A stretch of DNA of 64,000 nucleotides, from contig NZ_JAFBCX010000010.1 in the NCBI RefSeq assembly GCF_016907955.1, positions 124,001 through 188,000 on the forward strand, written 5' to 3'. Below are positions 1 to 7,788 of this stretch, piece by piece (position 1 is the stretch's first letter; each line of letters opens with the position of its first letter). The notes beneath the pieces are model-generated. The model worked only from the letters and a program-made list of their open reading frames with translations. It ran no database searches and was not told the origin of the DNA. The DNA is from Lentzea nigeriaca (GTDB taxonomy: Bacteria > Actinomycetota > Actinomycetes > Mycobacteriales > Pseudonocardiaceae). Both the position numbers and the translations under genes were made by a program.

Positions 1-443
1 ACACCCTCGAACAACAACGCCCGCAGCCGAGCCTGCGCCACCGGGTCGTCCACGAAATCCGAGGTGCCCGGCATCGGCCCGAACACCGTCGCCTGACCCA
101 CCGCGTTCAACTCGGCGTGCAGCACCGTCACGTCCGACGACCCCACGAACACCCGAGGCGGCAGGTCCTTCCACGGCACCAGGTCCGTCATCCGCAGACA
201 CCCGTAACCGCCCCGCACACACACCACCGCGGCCACGTCCGAACACCACGCCGACACGAACTCCGCCGCCCGCGCCTCGTCCGACCCGGCCAGATACGGC
301 AACGACCACGCCTCCACCACGGGTGTGGTGACCTCCAGGCCCCACGAGCGCAGCACCGCCACACCCGCGCCGACCTTCGATGCCGAGGCCGGGCCGGCCG
401 GTGACACCAGCGCGACCCGGTCCCCGCGAACCAGCAAGCTCAC
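1..443 (-). CDS. S66 LD-carboxypeptidase family protein (partial, C-terminus off the window)
   Basis: Translating the minus strand from a GTG at 443 gives an uninterrupted N-terminal half of a peptidase S66 (muramoyl-tetrapeptide LD-carboxypeptidase) protein. It opens with LVRGDRVALVSPAGPAS and continues with the family's YLAGSD and VCVRGGYGCLR motifs, then VGSSDVTVLH, where the second Ser would be the nucleophile of the GxSD motif. S66 enzymes cleave the L-Lys/mDAP-D-Ala bond of recycled murein peptides in the cytoplasm, or act on related substrates such as microcin C. The GTG overlaps the TGA of the upstream S9 peptidase gene (GTGA), so the two are probably translationally coupled. The Glu/His of the triad lie outside the window. 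Confidence 0.85.
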   Translation of the reverse strand, partial: MSLLVRGDRVALVSPAGPASASKVGAGVAVLRSWGLEVTTPVVEAWSLPYLAGSDEARAAEFVSAWCSDVAAVVCVRGGYGCLRMTDLVPWKDLPPRVFVGSSDVTVLHAELNAVGQATVFGPMPGTSDFVDDPVAQARLRALLFEG

Positions 444-2326
444 TCGGACAGTTCCAGCACCGGAACACCAGGCGGGACGAATCCGAAGACCTGGCCGTAG
501 AACGACAGCTCCGCCTCCAGCGCCGCCTTGATGTTCTCGGCCTTGCGGAACCCGTGCTGCTCACCCTCGAACCTCAGGTAGGCGTGCCGGATCCCCGACC
601 CCGCCAGGTCCGCGGCGAACCGGTCGGCCTGCTCCGGCGGGCAGATCTCGTCCTCCAGGCCCTGCAGCAACAGCACCGGACCCGACACCGACCGCGCCCT
701 CGTCGACGGCGACCGCTCCCGATAGCGCTCCTCCGCCTCCGGCAGCCTGCCGACCAGGCCCTCGACGTAGCGGGACTCGAAGTCGTGCGTCTCGCCGCCC
801 TCCGACGTCCAGCCCTTCAGGTCCAGGATCGGGAACGCCACCATGCCGCACTGGTACACGTCCGTCGAGGTCAGCGACGCCGCCGACGTCCAGCCACCCG
901 CCGAACCACCCCGGATGCCCAGCCGCTGCGGATCCGCCGTGCCCTCCTTCGCGAGCTGCTGGGCCACGAACGCGCAGTCCTCCACGTCCACGACACCCCA
1001 CTGCTCGCGCAGCCGCTCCCGGAACGCCCGCCCGTACCCGGTCGAGCCGCCGTAGTTCACCGCCACCACACCGATGCCGCGGCTGGTCAGATACGCGATG
1101 TCGGAGTCCAGCTTCGGCAGTGCCCGCCCCGTGGGACCGCCGTGCACGTGCACCACGTACGGCGGCAGCTCACCCTCGGGTGCCGCGAAGTCAGGGTTCG
1201 ACGGCGGATACACGTACGCCGGGATCTCGCCGAACATCCGCTCCACCGGCACCGGCACGTACGCGTCCTGCGGCGACGACTCGCCCCCGGTCAGATACGT
1301 CAGCTCACCGTTGGACAGATCCAGCCGCACGACCGCGAACTCCGACGTCGGCCCCGCCGCACCGCACACCACCACGCCGTCGCGCACCGACAGGTCCGGC
1401 GCCCACGTCGGCAGATCGGTCTCCACATCGGTCACCGTCGCCGACCGCTCGTCCAGCACCGCCAGGTGCCCGGACCGCACCACCAGGTAGCGGCCGGGAG
1501 ACAGCGTCGCGAACCAGCGGTTGCCCAGCCGCCACATCGGGCCGCCCAGCTCCTGCTCGCACGGCGCCAGGTTCGCGCGCGACCCGTCCAGGCCGACGCG
1601 GAAGAGGTTCCACCAGCCGTCCGGGTCCGTCAGCGCCAGCAGCGAGTCGCCCTCCCACTCGAACTGGCACACCGCCTCCGTCTCCGATCCGCACAGCACC
1701 CGGTGCCCGGCCGACCCGACCTCAGCCACGCACAGCTCGGTGCCGTCCCACGGCATCTGCGGGTGGTTCCAGCCGATCCACGCGAACTTCGTGCCGTCCG
1801 GGCTGACCTTCGGGCCCGTCATGAAGTGGTGCGAGGCGCCCAGCACCCGCACCTCACCCTCGGCGGTGATCGCCACCAGCTCGCGGCGCACGTCGGTGCG
1901 CGCGTCACCGGTGATCGTCTCCCGCACGCACCACACCTCACCGTCCGGGCCCGCGGACAGGTCGGCGTAGCGCATGCCGTGGAGCCGCTCCGGCTCCGGT
2001 GTCAGCGGGGTCGGCCGCGGGTCGTCCGGGTTGAACACGTACACGCGCTGGTCGTTCCAATGCGTGAACGCCACCCTGTCCTCGGCCAGCACCACGAACG
2101 GCCTGCCGCCGTACTCGTGTACCCGGTTGCGGGCGTTCCACGGCGCGGGCAGCACCTCCACACCGTCACGCACCAGCGCCACCCTGCCGCCCTCGGCCGG
2201 CCGGCTCTCCGCCCACCACACCCGCTCACCGTGCAGGTCGGCCCACTGGAACCCACCACCCGGCTTCGAGGTGTCGCCGGCGCTGATCGGCGAGGTCCAC
2301 GTCCCGTACGAAGCGATCTTCACCAC
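440..2326 (-). CDS. Prolyl oligopeptidase family (S9) peptidase
   Basis: 628-aa protein with an N-terminal beta-propeller-like half (repeated short strands, roughly residues 1-370) and a C-terminal alpha/beta-hydrolase domain. The nucleophile elbow is GIRGGSAGGWTS, the acid is in LQGLEDEICPP and the catalytic His in EGEQHGFRKAE, which is the Ser-Asp-His order of the DPP/acylaminoacyl-peptidase branch. No signal peptide is seen, so it is probably a cytoplasmic peptidase acting on short peptides. It starts at tandem GTG codons (2326 or 2323), divergent from the DUF3090 gene, and its stop overlaps the start of an LD-carboxypeptidase gene. The pair may work together on peptide turnover, which is inference from coupling. 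Confidence 0.9.
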   Translation of the reverse strand: MVKIASYGTWTSPISAGDTSKPGGGFQWADLHGERVWWAESRPAEGGRVALVRDGVEVLPAPWNARNRVHEYGGRPFVVLAEDRVAFTHWNDQRVYVFNPDDPRPTPLTPEPERLHGMRYADLSAGPDGEVWCVRETITGDARTDVRRELVAITAEGEVRVLGASHHFMTGPKVSPDGTKFAWIGWNHPQMPWDGTELCVAEVGSAGHRVLCGSETEAVCQFEWEGDSLLALTDPDGWWNLFRVGLDGSRANLAPCEQELGGPMWRLGNRWFATLSPGRYLVVRSGHLAVLDERSATVTDVETDLPTWAPDLSVRDGVVVCGAAGPTSEFAVVRLDLSNGELTYLTGGESSPQDAYVPVPVERMFGEIPAYVYPPSNPDFAAPEGELPPYVVHVHGGPTGRALPKLDSDIAYLTSRGIGVVAVNYGGSTGYGRAFRERLREQWGVVDVEDCAFVAQQLAKEGTADPQRLGIRGGSAGGWTSAASLTSTDVYQCGMVAFPILDLKGWTSEGGETHDFESRYVEGLVGRLPEAEERYRERSPSTRARSVSGPVLLLQGLEDEICPPEQADRFAADLAGSGIRHAYLRFEGEQHGFRKAENIKAALEAELSFYGQVFGFVPPGVPVLELSE

Positions 2327-2404
2327 AACCCGACCCTATACGCGGAGTGTTTGGTGGGGGAGGACCTGCCGACGATCTCCGCGTGGCCTAGGGTCGTAAG
2401 GGCC

Positions 2405-2971
2405 ATGGCTCGCGTCATTCACGTATTCCGCGCACCCGACCGGTTCGTCGCAGGAACCGTCGGGCAGCCCGGCGACCGCACCTTCTACCTGCAGGCCTCC
2501 GAGCAGAGCAGGTTGATCAGCGTCGCCTTGGAGAAGCAGCAGGTCCAGGTCCTCGCCGAACGCATCGGCTCGCTGCTCGAGGAGGTGCACCGCCGCTTCG
2601 GCACCGACGTGCCCGACGACGCGCCGCCCGACGACCTCGACACCGAACCCCTCGACGTGCCCGTCGAGGAGGAGTTCCGCGTCGGCACCATGGGACTCGG
2701 CTGGGACGCCGAGAGCAAAGCCGTCGTGATCGAACTCCTCGCGATCTCCGAGGAGGAGGTCGACGAGGCCGTCGTGCTCGACGACACCGAGGAAGGCCCC
2801 GACGCCGTGCGGGTCTTCCTCTCCCCGTCCGCCGCCCGCGCCTTCGCCGAGCGCGCCGACCGCGTCGTCAACGCCGGCCGCAAACCCTGCCCCCTGTGCG
2901 CCGAACCGCTCGACCCGGACGGCCACATCTGCCCGCGGCAGAACGGCTACCGCCGCACCGAAGAAGACTGA
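2405..2971 (+). CDS. DUF3090 family protein
   Basis: 188-aa protein beginning MARVIHVFRAPDRFVAGTVG and ending in a zinc-ribbon-like tail, CPLCAEPLDPDGHICP, which fits the actinobacterial DUF3090 family. The middle is very acidic. Biochemical function is unknown to me. In many actinobacteria this gene sits with a SCO1664-type kinase-like gene, a histidine-phosphatase-fold gene and mshC of mycothiol synthesis. Here only the SCO1664 partner follows, 1 nt after the stop. The longer open frame upstream of 2405 is antisense shadow of the S9 peptidase gene, so the ATG at 2405 is the natural start. Confidence 0.85.
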   Translation: MARVIHVFRAPDRFVAGTVGQPGDRTFYLQASEQSRLISVALEKQQVQVLAERIGSLLEEVHRRFGTDVPDDAPPDDLDTEPLDVPVEEEFRVGTMGLGWDAESKAVVIELLAISEEEVDEAVVLDDTEEGPDAVRVFLSPSAARAFAERADRVVNAGRKPCPLCAEPLDPDGHICPRQNGYRRTEED

Positions 2972-2972
2972 C

Positions 2973-3761
2973 ATGGACACCGCCGCGGCCCTGGAGTTAC
3001 TCCACCACGGCCGCATCGAGGTCGAAGGTCGCCTCGTCGACGCCTCCAACGCCACCCTGTTCTGCAAGATCACGCTGAACGGCGTCGACGCGCAGTGCGT
3101 CTACAAACCCGTGCGCGGCGAACGTCCCCTGTGGGATTTCCCCGACGGCACCCTCGCGGGCCGCGAGGTGGCCACCTACCTGATCTCCGCTGGCGCGGGC
3201 CTCGACCTGGTGCCACCCACGGTGCTGCGGCCCGGCCCGTTCGGCAGCGGCATGGTCCAGCTCTGGGTCGACACCCGCGAAGAGGACGAACTCGTCGACA
3301 TCGTCGGCGTCGAGGACGTCAAACCCGGCTGGATCCCCGTCTTCCACGCCCACGACCGCTTCGGCGACCCCGCCGTCCTCGTCCACGCCGACCACCCGCG
3401 CATCGCCCTCATGTCCGCCTTCGACGTCGTCGTCAACAACGCCGACCGCAAAGGCGGCCACGTCCTGCACGCCCTCGACGGCTCCGTCTACGGCGTCGAC
3501 CACGGCATCTGCCTGCACACCGAACCCAAACTCCGCACCGTGCTGTGGGGCTGGGCCCGCGAACCGCTGCCCGCCGAGGTCCTCGACGCCCTGCGCCGCC
3601 TGCGCTCCGCCCTCGACGGCACGCTGGGGGAGTCGCTGCACGACCACCTCACCCGCGCCGAAGTCCGCGCCGTGGGCGAACGCACCGACAAGCTCCTCGC
3701 CGCCGGCGTCTACCCCGAACCGTCCGGCGACTGGCCCGCCATCCCCTGGCCCGCCTTCTAG
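2973..3761 (+). CDS. SCO1664 family protein (PI3/4-kinase-like fold)
   Basis: 262-aa protein with GRIEVEGRLVDASNATLFC at the N-terminus, QCVYKPVRGERPLWDFPDGTLAGREVA (given in part) in the middle, and NNADRKGGHV followed by YGVDHGICLH. The last two look like the catalytic N/D and metal-binding D loops of kinase-like folds. This is the SCO1664 family, conserved in actinobacteria and usually coupled to DUF3090. Its substrate is not established to my knowledge. It is 1 nt downstream of the DUF3090 stop and converges on a small minus-strand ORF, sharing its stop region. Confidence 0.85.
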   Translation: MDTAAALELLHHGRIEVEGRLVDASNATLFCKITLNGVDAQCVYKPVRGERPLWDFPDGTLAGREVATYLISAGAGLDLVPPTVLRPGPFGSGMVQLWVDTREEDELVDIVGVEDVKPGWIPVFHAHDRFGDPAVLVHADHPRIALMSAFDVVVNNADRKGGHVLHALDGSVYGVDHGICLHTEPKLRTVLWGWAREPLPAEVLDALRRLRSALDGTLGESLHDHLTRAEVRAVGERTDKLLAAGVYPEPSGDWPAIPWPAF

Positions 3762-4003
3762 GTCAACTGCTCGGCCAGCGCCGCGATCTCGGCCCCGTCG
3801 TACTCGCGCAGGATCCGGCGCACACCGCTGCGGAACGACTGGTGCTGCTCCCCGGACAGTCCGTATCGCCGCACCTCGATCTCCCACAACGCGTTGTCGT
3901 CGACGGCCTCGCTGAGCGCCCGCAACCCGTGCCTCGCGTCGACACGCCGGTGCAGACAGCGCTGCGACGCGGGCCAGCGCGCCACGATCTCCGCCAGCAA
4001 CAC
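3758..4003 (-). CDS. Small hypothetical protein
   Basis: 81-aa ORF with a GTG start at 4003 and a stop that overlaps the SCO1664-family stop by 4 nt in convergent orientation. The composition looks real (mixed charged and hydrophobic residues, VRRILREYDGAEIAALAEQLT tail) and codons favour G/C at the third position. No family recognised; helical content suggests a small soluble protein. It lies head to head with the S66 peptidase gene at 4042, leaving a 38-bp divergent promoter region. Confidence 0.5.
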   Translation of the reverse strand: MLLAEIVARWPASQRCLHRRVDARHGLRALSEAVDDNALWEIEVRRYGLSGEQHQSFRSGVRRILREYDGAEIAALAEQLT

Positions 4004-4041
4004 CAGGTGACACGCCCCGCGCGTTACTACGCTCGGCAGCC

Positions 4042-5076
4042 ATGTCGATGATCAATCCACCCAAGCCCCAGCCCGGTGACCGGGTCGCGATCGTCTCCCC
4101 GGCCGCGGGCTTACCCGGCCTGTACCCATTGCCCTACGAGCTGGGCCTGCACCGCCTGAAAACCGAGTTCGGCCTGGAACCGGTCGAATACCCCACCACC
4201 CGCAAGATGGGTGCCTCCCCGCAGGAACGTGCCGCCGACCTGCACGAGGCGTTCGCCGATCCGACGATCAAGGCCGTGATCGCCACCATCGGCGGTGACG
4301 ACCAGATCACCGTGCTGCCGCACCTCGACGAGGCCCTGATCACCGCCAACCCCAAGCCGTTCTTCGGGCACAGTGACAACACGAACATGCTGCTGTGGCT
4401 CGCCAACCGCGGCATCGTCGGGTTCTCCGGCGGCAGCGTCATGGTCCACTTCGGACGGCCCGGCGCCATGCACCCGGTCAGTGCCCAGTCGCTGCGGGCC
4501 GCGTTGTTCACGCCGGGCGAGTACCGGCTGACCGAGACCTTCGCCTACGGCGACAAGGACCTGCCGTGGGAGGAGCCGGGCACGTTCGACGCCGAGCCGC
4601 TGCTCGAGGCGAGCGGCGGGTGGATCTGGCACCAGGCTGACCAGGTGGTGCGGGGCAGGTCGTGGGGCGGCAACCTGGAGATCCTGTCGTGGCTGATGAT
4701 GGCCGACAAGGAGATCAAGACGCCCGAGCACTACGAGGGTGCCGTCCTGTTCTTCGAGACCTCCGAGGAGATGCCCAGCGACGTCGAGGTCTACCGGATC
4801 CTGCGCAACATGGGGGAGCGCGGGCTGCTGCGGCGGTTCGCGGCAGTGCTGGTCGGGCGGCCCAAGTCGTGGTTCTTCACCAACCAGGACACCGACCGCG
4901 CCACCTACACCAGCGCGCAACGCGAGGCCGTGCTCAAGGCGTTCGGGCAGTACGCGCCGGACACGATGATCGTGTTCGACGTCGACCTCGGCCACACCGA
5001 CCCGCAGGTCGTCATCCCGGTCGGCGGCACGATCACGGTCGACGGGCCGCAGCGCGCGATCACCGTCACCTACTGA
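4042..5076 (+). CDS. S66 peptidase, MccF-like LD-carboxypeptidase
   Basis: 344-aa complete S66 protein: PGDRVAIVSPAAGLPG at the N-terminus, the nucleophile motif FFGHSDNTNML (GxSDN), the Glu in GGNLEILSWL and the His in FDVDLGHTDPQVVIP, completing the Ser-Glu-His triad. The MccF branch of S66 hydrolyses amide bonds between C-terminal acidic residues and modified nucleotides or murein tetrapeptides; which applies here cannot be read from sequence. This is the second S66 gene in 5 kb, and it differs clearly from the partial one at the left edge (S-D-N-T versus S-D-V-T motif), so they are not a recent duplication. Confidence 0.88.
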   Translation: MSMINPPKPQPGDRVAIVSPAAGLPGLYPLPYELGLHRLKTEFGLEPVEYPTTRKMGASPQERAADLHEAFADPTIKAVIATIGGDDQITVLPHLDEALITANPKPFFGHSDNTNMLLWLANRGIVGFSGGSVMVHFGRPGAMHPVSAQSLRAALFTPGEYRLTETFAYGDKDLPWEEPGTFDAEPLLEASGGWIWHQADQVVRGRSWGGNLEILSWLMMADKEIKTPEHYEGAVLFFETSEEMPSDVEVYRILRNMGERGLLRRFAAVLVGRPKSWFFTNQDTDRATYTSAQREAVLKAFGQYAPDTMIVFDVDLGHTDPQVVIPVGGTITVDGPQRAITVTY

Positions 5077-5093
5077 GTCCAAATGAGATGCGT

Positions 5094-5122
5094 TTGACGC
5101 GCGGATCACTGGGCCCTATCTT
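5094..5122 (+). promoter_or_regulatory. Sigma-70-type (HrdB-like) promoter
   Basis: TTGACG at 5094-5099, a 17-bp spacer and TATCTT at 5117-5122 match the housekeeping promoter pattern closely. It lies in the gap downstream of the S66 gene and points at the 5175 gene, with a predicted transcription start near 5129. Confidence 0.5.
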
Positions 5123-5174
5123 CGTGAAGGCGTTCTGACCTGCGAAAACATGTGCGTTGCGAATGCGGGAGAAG

Positions 5175-5603
5175 ATGGCGCAAGCAGAACGGATCGTCGT
5201 GGTCGGCGCGGCCGATCTCGGCGCGAGAGCAGCCGTGTGCCTGGCCCGCAGGTTCGGGCCGGTACACCTCATCGGCCCCGGTGCCGACGCGCTCGCCGAG
5301 ATCGGTGTGCGGCGCTACCCGCGCGCCATCGTCCGGGACTTCGACCTCGACACGCCCGCGGTGATCGTCGACAACGACGGCGGCCGCCTGCAGCGGCTGG
5401 TGTGCGACCGGCTCGTCGTGGTCGGCTGGCCCGTGCCGCTGCTGCCGGTCAACCGGTGGGTGATCGACGGCAAGGTCGCCGTCGCGGGCGACGGCGCGGA
5501 CCTGAAACTCCTCTCCACCTGCTTCGACGTCAACGGACTGTGGCGCCCGGCGCTGGCCGAGTACCAGGTCCGCCGCCAGGCGGGAGCCGACTCGCTAGCC
5601 TGA
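5175..5603 (+). CDS. Hypothetical protein with nucleotide-binding-like N-terminus
   Basis: About 142 aa from ATG 5175, which has GGGAGAAG directly upstream; an ATG at 5157 is an alternative. It begins MAQAERIVVVGAADLGARAA, resembling the beta-alpha-beta glycine loop of Rossmann proteins, but the protein is far too short for a full dehydrogenase. The rest has alternating beta-rich segments (VIVDNDGGRLQRLVCDRLVVVGWPVPLLPVN). No family assigned. The stop is 5 nt before the GTG of the phosphotransferase-like gene, so the two form an operon behind the 5094 promoter. Confidence 0.65.
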   Translation: MAQAERIVVVGAADLGARAAVCLARRFGPVHLIGPGADALAEIGVRRYPRAIVRDFDLDTPAVIVDNDGGRLQRLVCDRLVVVGWPVPLLPVNRWVIDGKVAVAGDGADLKLLSTCFDVNGLWRPALAEYQVRRQAGADSLA

Positions 5604-5608
5604 ACCAG

Positions 5609-6310
5609 GTGATCGACGAGGACGCCAGATCCCGGCTCATCAGACGTTTCGGCCCCGACGTGACGCGGTGGATCGACGCACTGCCCGGCCTGATCGACAC
5701 CCTGACCACCCGCTGGGGCCTCACCGTCTCCGAACTCATGCCCGGCGGCACCGGCGCCACCTTCCTGTGCGCCGGCGCCGTGCTGAAGGTGACCCCGGAC
5801 CACGACGTCGCCGCCCTCGAAGCCCGCGCCCTCACCGCCTGGGCCGACACGCCCGCGATGGTCGACGTGCTCGACACCGACCTCGCCCGCGGCGCCCTGC
5901 TGCTGGAGAGGATCACCCCCGGCACCCCCGCCGACGAACCGGCCCGGGTCGTGCCGGAACTGCACGCCGCGAACCCGGCGGGCTTCCCACCGCTCAAGGC
6001 CCGCGTCGACTTCCTCTTCGAAACCCTGCTGACCCGCCGCACCGGCACCTACTACGCCACCGAACACCACCGCGCCCGCAAACTCGCCGAGGACGACGTC
6101 GCCCAGGTGCTGCTGCACGGCGACATGCACCCCGGCAACGTCCTGCAAGGCCCGCACGGCCCGAAAGCCATCGACCCGCGTGCCCACGTCGGCGACCCGG
6201 CGTTCGACTGGATGGACTTCGTGCACGACGGCCACGACCTGCACGGCGCCGACGTCGACCTGGACCGCGTCCACGAGTGGCTGACCGCCTTCAAACCGTT
6301 CTACGGCTAG
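5609..6310 (+). CDS. Aminoglycoside/hydroxyurea phosphotransferase-like kinase
   Basis: 233-aa protein of the APH(6)/hydroxyurea-kinase type. Seen: GGTGATFLCAGAVLKVTPD (ATP-binding N-lobe with Lys), the Brenner motif LLHGDMHPGNVLQG (catalytic Asp, metal Asn), and AIDPRAHVGDPAFDWMDF (metal-binding DxD equivalent). It is shorter than typical streptomycin 6-kinases (about 300 aa). In an actinomycete it may be a resistance enzyme or a housekeeping small-molecule kinase; substrate unknown. GTG start, coupled to the preceding gene. A short relic resembling its own C-terminus follows at 6382-6426. Confidence 0.8.
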   Translation: MIDEDARSRLIRRFGPDVTRWIDALPGLIDTLTTRWGLTVSELMPGGTGATFLCAGAVLKVTPDHDVAALEARALTAWADTPAMVDVLDTDLARGALLLERITPGTPADEPARVVPELHAANPAGFPPLKARVDFLFETLLTRRTGTYYATEHHRARKLAEDDVAQVLLHGDMHPGNVLQGPHGPKAIDPRAHVGDPAFDWMDFVHDGHDLHGADVDLDRVHEWLTAFKPFYG

Positions 6311-6381
6311 CGCACCGCACAGCGCGGACCTGGCAGGGTTCCCGCCCGAACAGCAGAGCGCCCGCGAACTCGCCCGAGCAC

Positions 6382-6426
6382 GAGTCGATCGCGGCGTTCA
6401 AGCCACTGTTCGGTTACTACGGCTAG
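6382..6426 (+). pseudogene. Relic repeating the phosphotransferase C-terminus
   Basis: In one frame this stretch reads HESIAAFKPLFGYYG followed by TAG, closely matching the gene end VHEWLTAFKPFYG and TAG about 115 bp upstream. It has no start or body of its own. It looks like a leftover 3' end of a tandem copy of the kinase gene. Confidence 0.5.
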
Positions 6427-6437
6427 GGTTTCGGGTC

Positions 6438-7256
6438 GTGCGATCCCACGACTACGGCCGCGACGTCCTGTCCACCCCGAAGCGCAAGAAGGTCCCGGAG
6501 ATCCCGGCCGAACCCGGCCTCGTCGTCGAGGACCCCGCCAGCGGCTTCTGCGGCGCCGTCGTGAAGTACGAGCACGGCCAGGTCGTCCTGGAGGACCGCC
6601 ACGGCCGCCACCGCCTGTTCCCGCTCAACCCCGCCGGGTTCCTGCTCGACGGCCGGCCGGTCACGCTCGTCAAACCCGCGCCGCAGCAACAGAGACCCCG
6701 CATCAGCGCGTCCGGCTCGGTCCGGGTCGAGGGGCTGCGCGCGCAGACCGCGAAGGCCAGCCGCATCTGGGTCGAGGGCAAGCACGACGCCGAGCTCGTC
6801 GAACGCGTCTGGGGGCACGACCTGCGGGTCGAGGGCATCGTCGTGGAACCGCTCGACGGCGTCGACGAGCTCCCGCAGCGCATCACCGAGTTCGGCACCG
6901 CGCCGCACCGCCGCCTCGGCGTGCTGGTCGACCACCTCGTCGCGGGCTCCAAGGAACAGCGCATCGTCGAGCAGGTCCGCGACGCCAACGTCCTGGTCAC
7001 CGGCCACCCCTACGTCGACATCTGGCAGGCCGTGAAGCCGGAGGCCCTCAGGATCGAGGCTTGGCCCGTGATCCCCAGGAACGTCCCGTGGAAGGAAGGC
7101 GTCTGCGCGGCACTGGGCTGGGGCGAGACCTGGGAGGGCTGGCAGCGTGTGCTGGGCGCGGTCGGCAGCTACCGCGACATCGAGTCCGACCTGCTCGGCG
7201 CGGTCGAGCGGCTGATCGACTTCGTCACCGCCGGGCCCGACGGCATCGGTGGTTGA
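6438..7256 (+). CDS. DUF3097 family protein
   Basis: 272-aa protein starting at a GTG, with the DUF3097 hallmarks: N-terminal beta-rich domain ending LFPLNPAGFLLDGRPVTLV, then RIWVEGKHDAELVERVWG (a Toprim-like acidic motif), GVLVDHLVAGSKEQRI (second acidic DxxxxGSKE motif) and TGHPYVDIWQAVKP. The E...D-x(n)-GSKE pattern suggests a Toprim-like metal-dependent nucleic acid fold, but the family is uncharacterised as far as I know. It is conserved in actinobacteria. A fragment repeating its C-terminal LIDFVT segment follows immediately. Confidence 0.85.
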   Translation: MRSHDYGRDVLSTPKRKKVPEIPAEPGLVVEDPASGFCGAVVKYEHGQVVLEDRHGRHRLFPLNPAGFLLDGRPVTLVKPAPQQQRPRISASGSVRVEGLRAQTAKASRIWVEGKHDAELVERVWGHDLRVEGIVVEPLDGVDELPQRITEFGTAPHRRLGVLVDHLVAGSKEQRIVEQVRDANVLVTGHPYVDIWQAVKPEALRIEAWPVIPRNVPWKEGVCAALGWGETWEGWQRVLGAVGSYRDIESDLLGAVERLIDFVTAGPDGIGG

Positions 7257-7291
7257 TCGATTTCGTTACGGTCGGGGGCCCAGCACGGTGA
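7250..7291 (+). pseudogene. Relic repeating the DUF3097 C-terminus
   Basis: Out of frame with the gene end, the bases just past the DUF3097 stop encode WLIDFVTVGGPAR and a TGA, echoing the gene's ERLIDFVTAGPDGIGG end. At the nucleotide level ctgatcgacttcgtcacc (from 7212) pairs with ttgatcgatttcgttacg (from 7253). It is probably a degenerate short tandem duplication. Confidence 0.4.
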
Positions 7292-7333
7292 ATCTCGGAG
7301 CCGCGTGCTCCCCGGTGGTGTATGTATGGGCGC

Positions 7334-7759
7334 ATGGCCGCGCTGATCTGGCTGATCGTCGGGATCCTGCTCGTCGTCGCCGAGGTTCTCTCCGGTGACT
7401 TCGTGCTGGTCATGCTCGGCGCAGCCGCTCTGGCCGCGGCGGGTGCGTCCGCGCTGGGTGCCGCCGACCTGGTGAGCGTGCTCGTCTTCGCCGCGTCCTC
7501 GCTCGGCCTGATCGTCGGCGCCAGGCCGGTGCTCAAGAGGCGGCTGCAGCTCGGCTCGGGGATCAAGATGCACCACGAGGCGCTGCTGGGCAGCAAGGCC
7601 ATCGCGTTGACCGCGGTCGACGAGAACGGCGGGCAGGTCAAGATCGGCGGCGACACCTGGAGCGCGCGCACCCTCGACGGGTCCGTGATCGAGGCAGGCG
7701 AGGCCGTCACCGTTGTCGAGATCTCGGGCGCGACCGCCGTGGTCATAGCCGCGGTGTGA
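7334..7759 (+). CDS. NfeD family membrane protein
   Basis: About 141 aa from ATG 7334 (an in-frame ATG at 7322 adds four residues). Two to three hydrophobic helices occupy the first ~65 residues (LIWLIVGILLVVAEVLSG, then a second pair), followed by a small OB-fold-like beta domain containing LLGSKAIALTAVDENGGQV and typical of NfeD-type proteins. NfeD proteins are encoded beside SPFH/stomatin proteins and are thought to help organise membrane domains. Here the SPFH gene follows 29 nt later, the classic pairing. Confidence 0.85.
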   Translation: MAALIWLIVGILLVVAEVLSGDFVLVMLGAAALAAAGASALGAADLVSVLVFAASSLGLIVGARPVLKRRLQLGSGIKMHHEALLGSKAIALTAVDENGGQVKIGGDTWSARTLDGSVIEAGEAVTVVEISGATAVVIAAV

Positions 7760-7788
7760 AGCACTTTCCAGTGAGGATGTGAACGGAG

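Noticed and set aside
380-2971. 863-aa plus-strand ORF
   Set aside because: Most of it is the Arg/His/Pro-rich antisense shadow of the S9 peptidase; only the part from 2405 is the DUF3090 gene.
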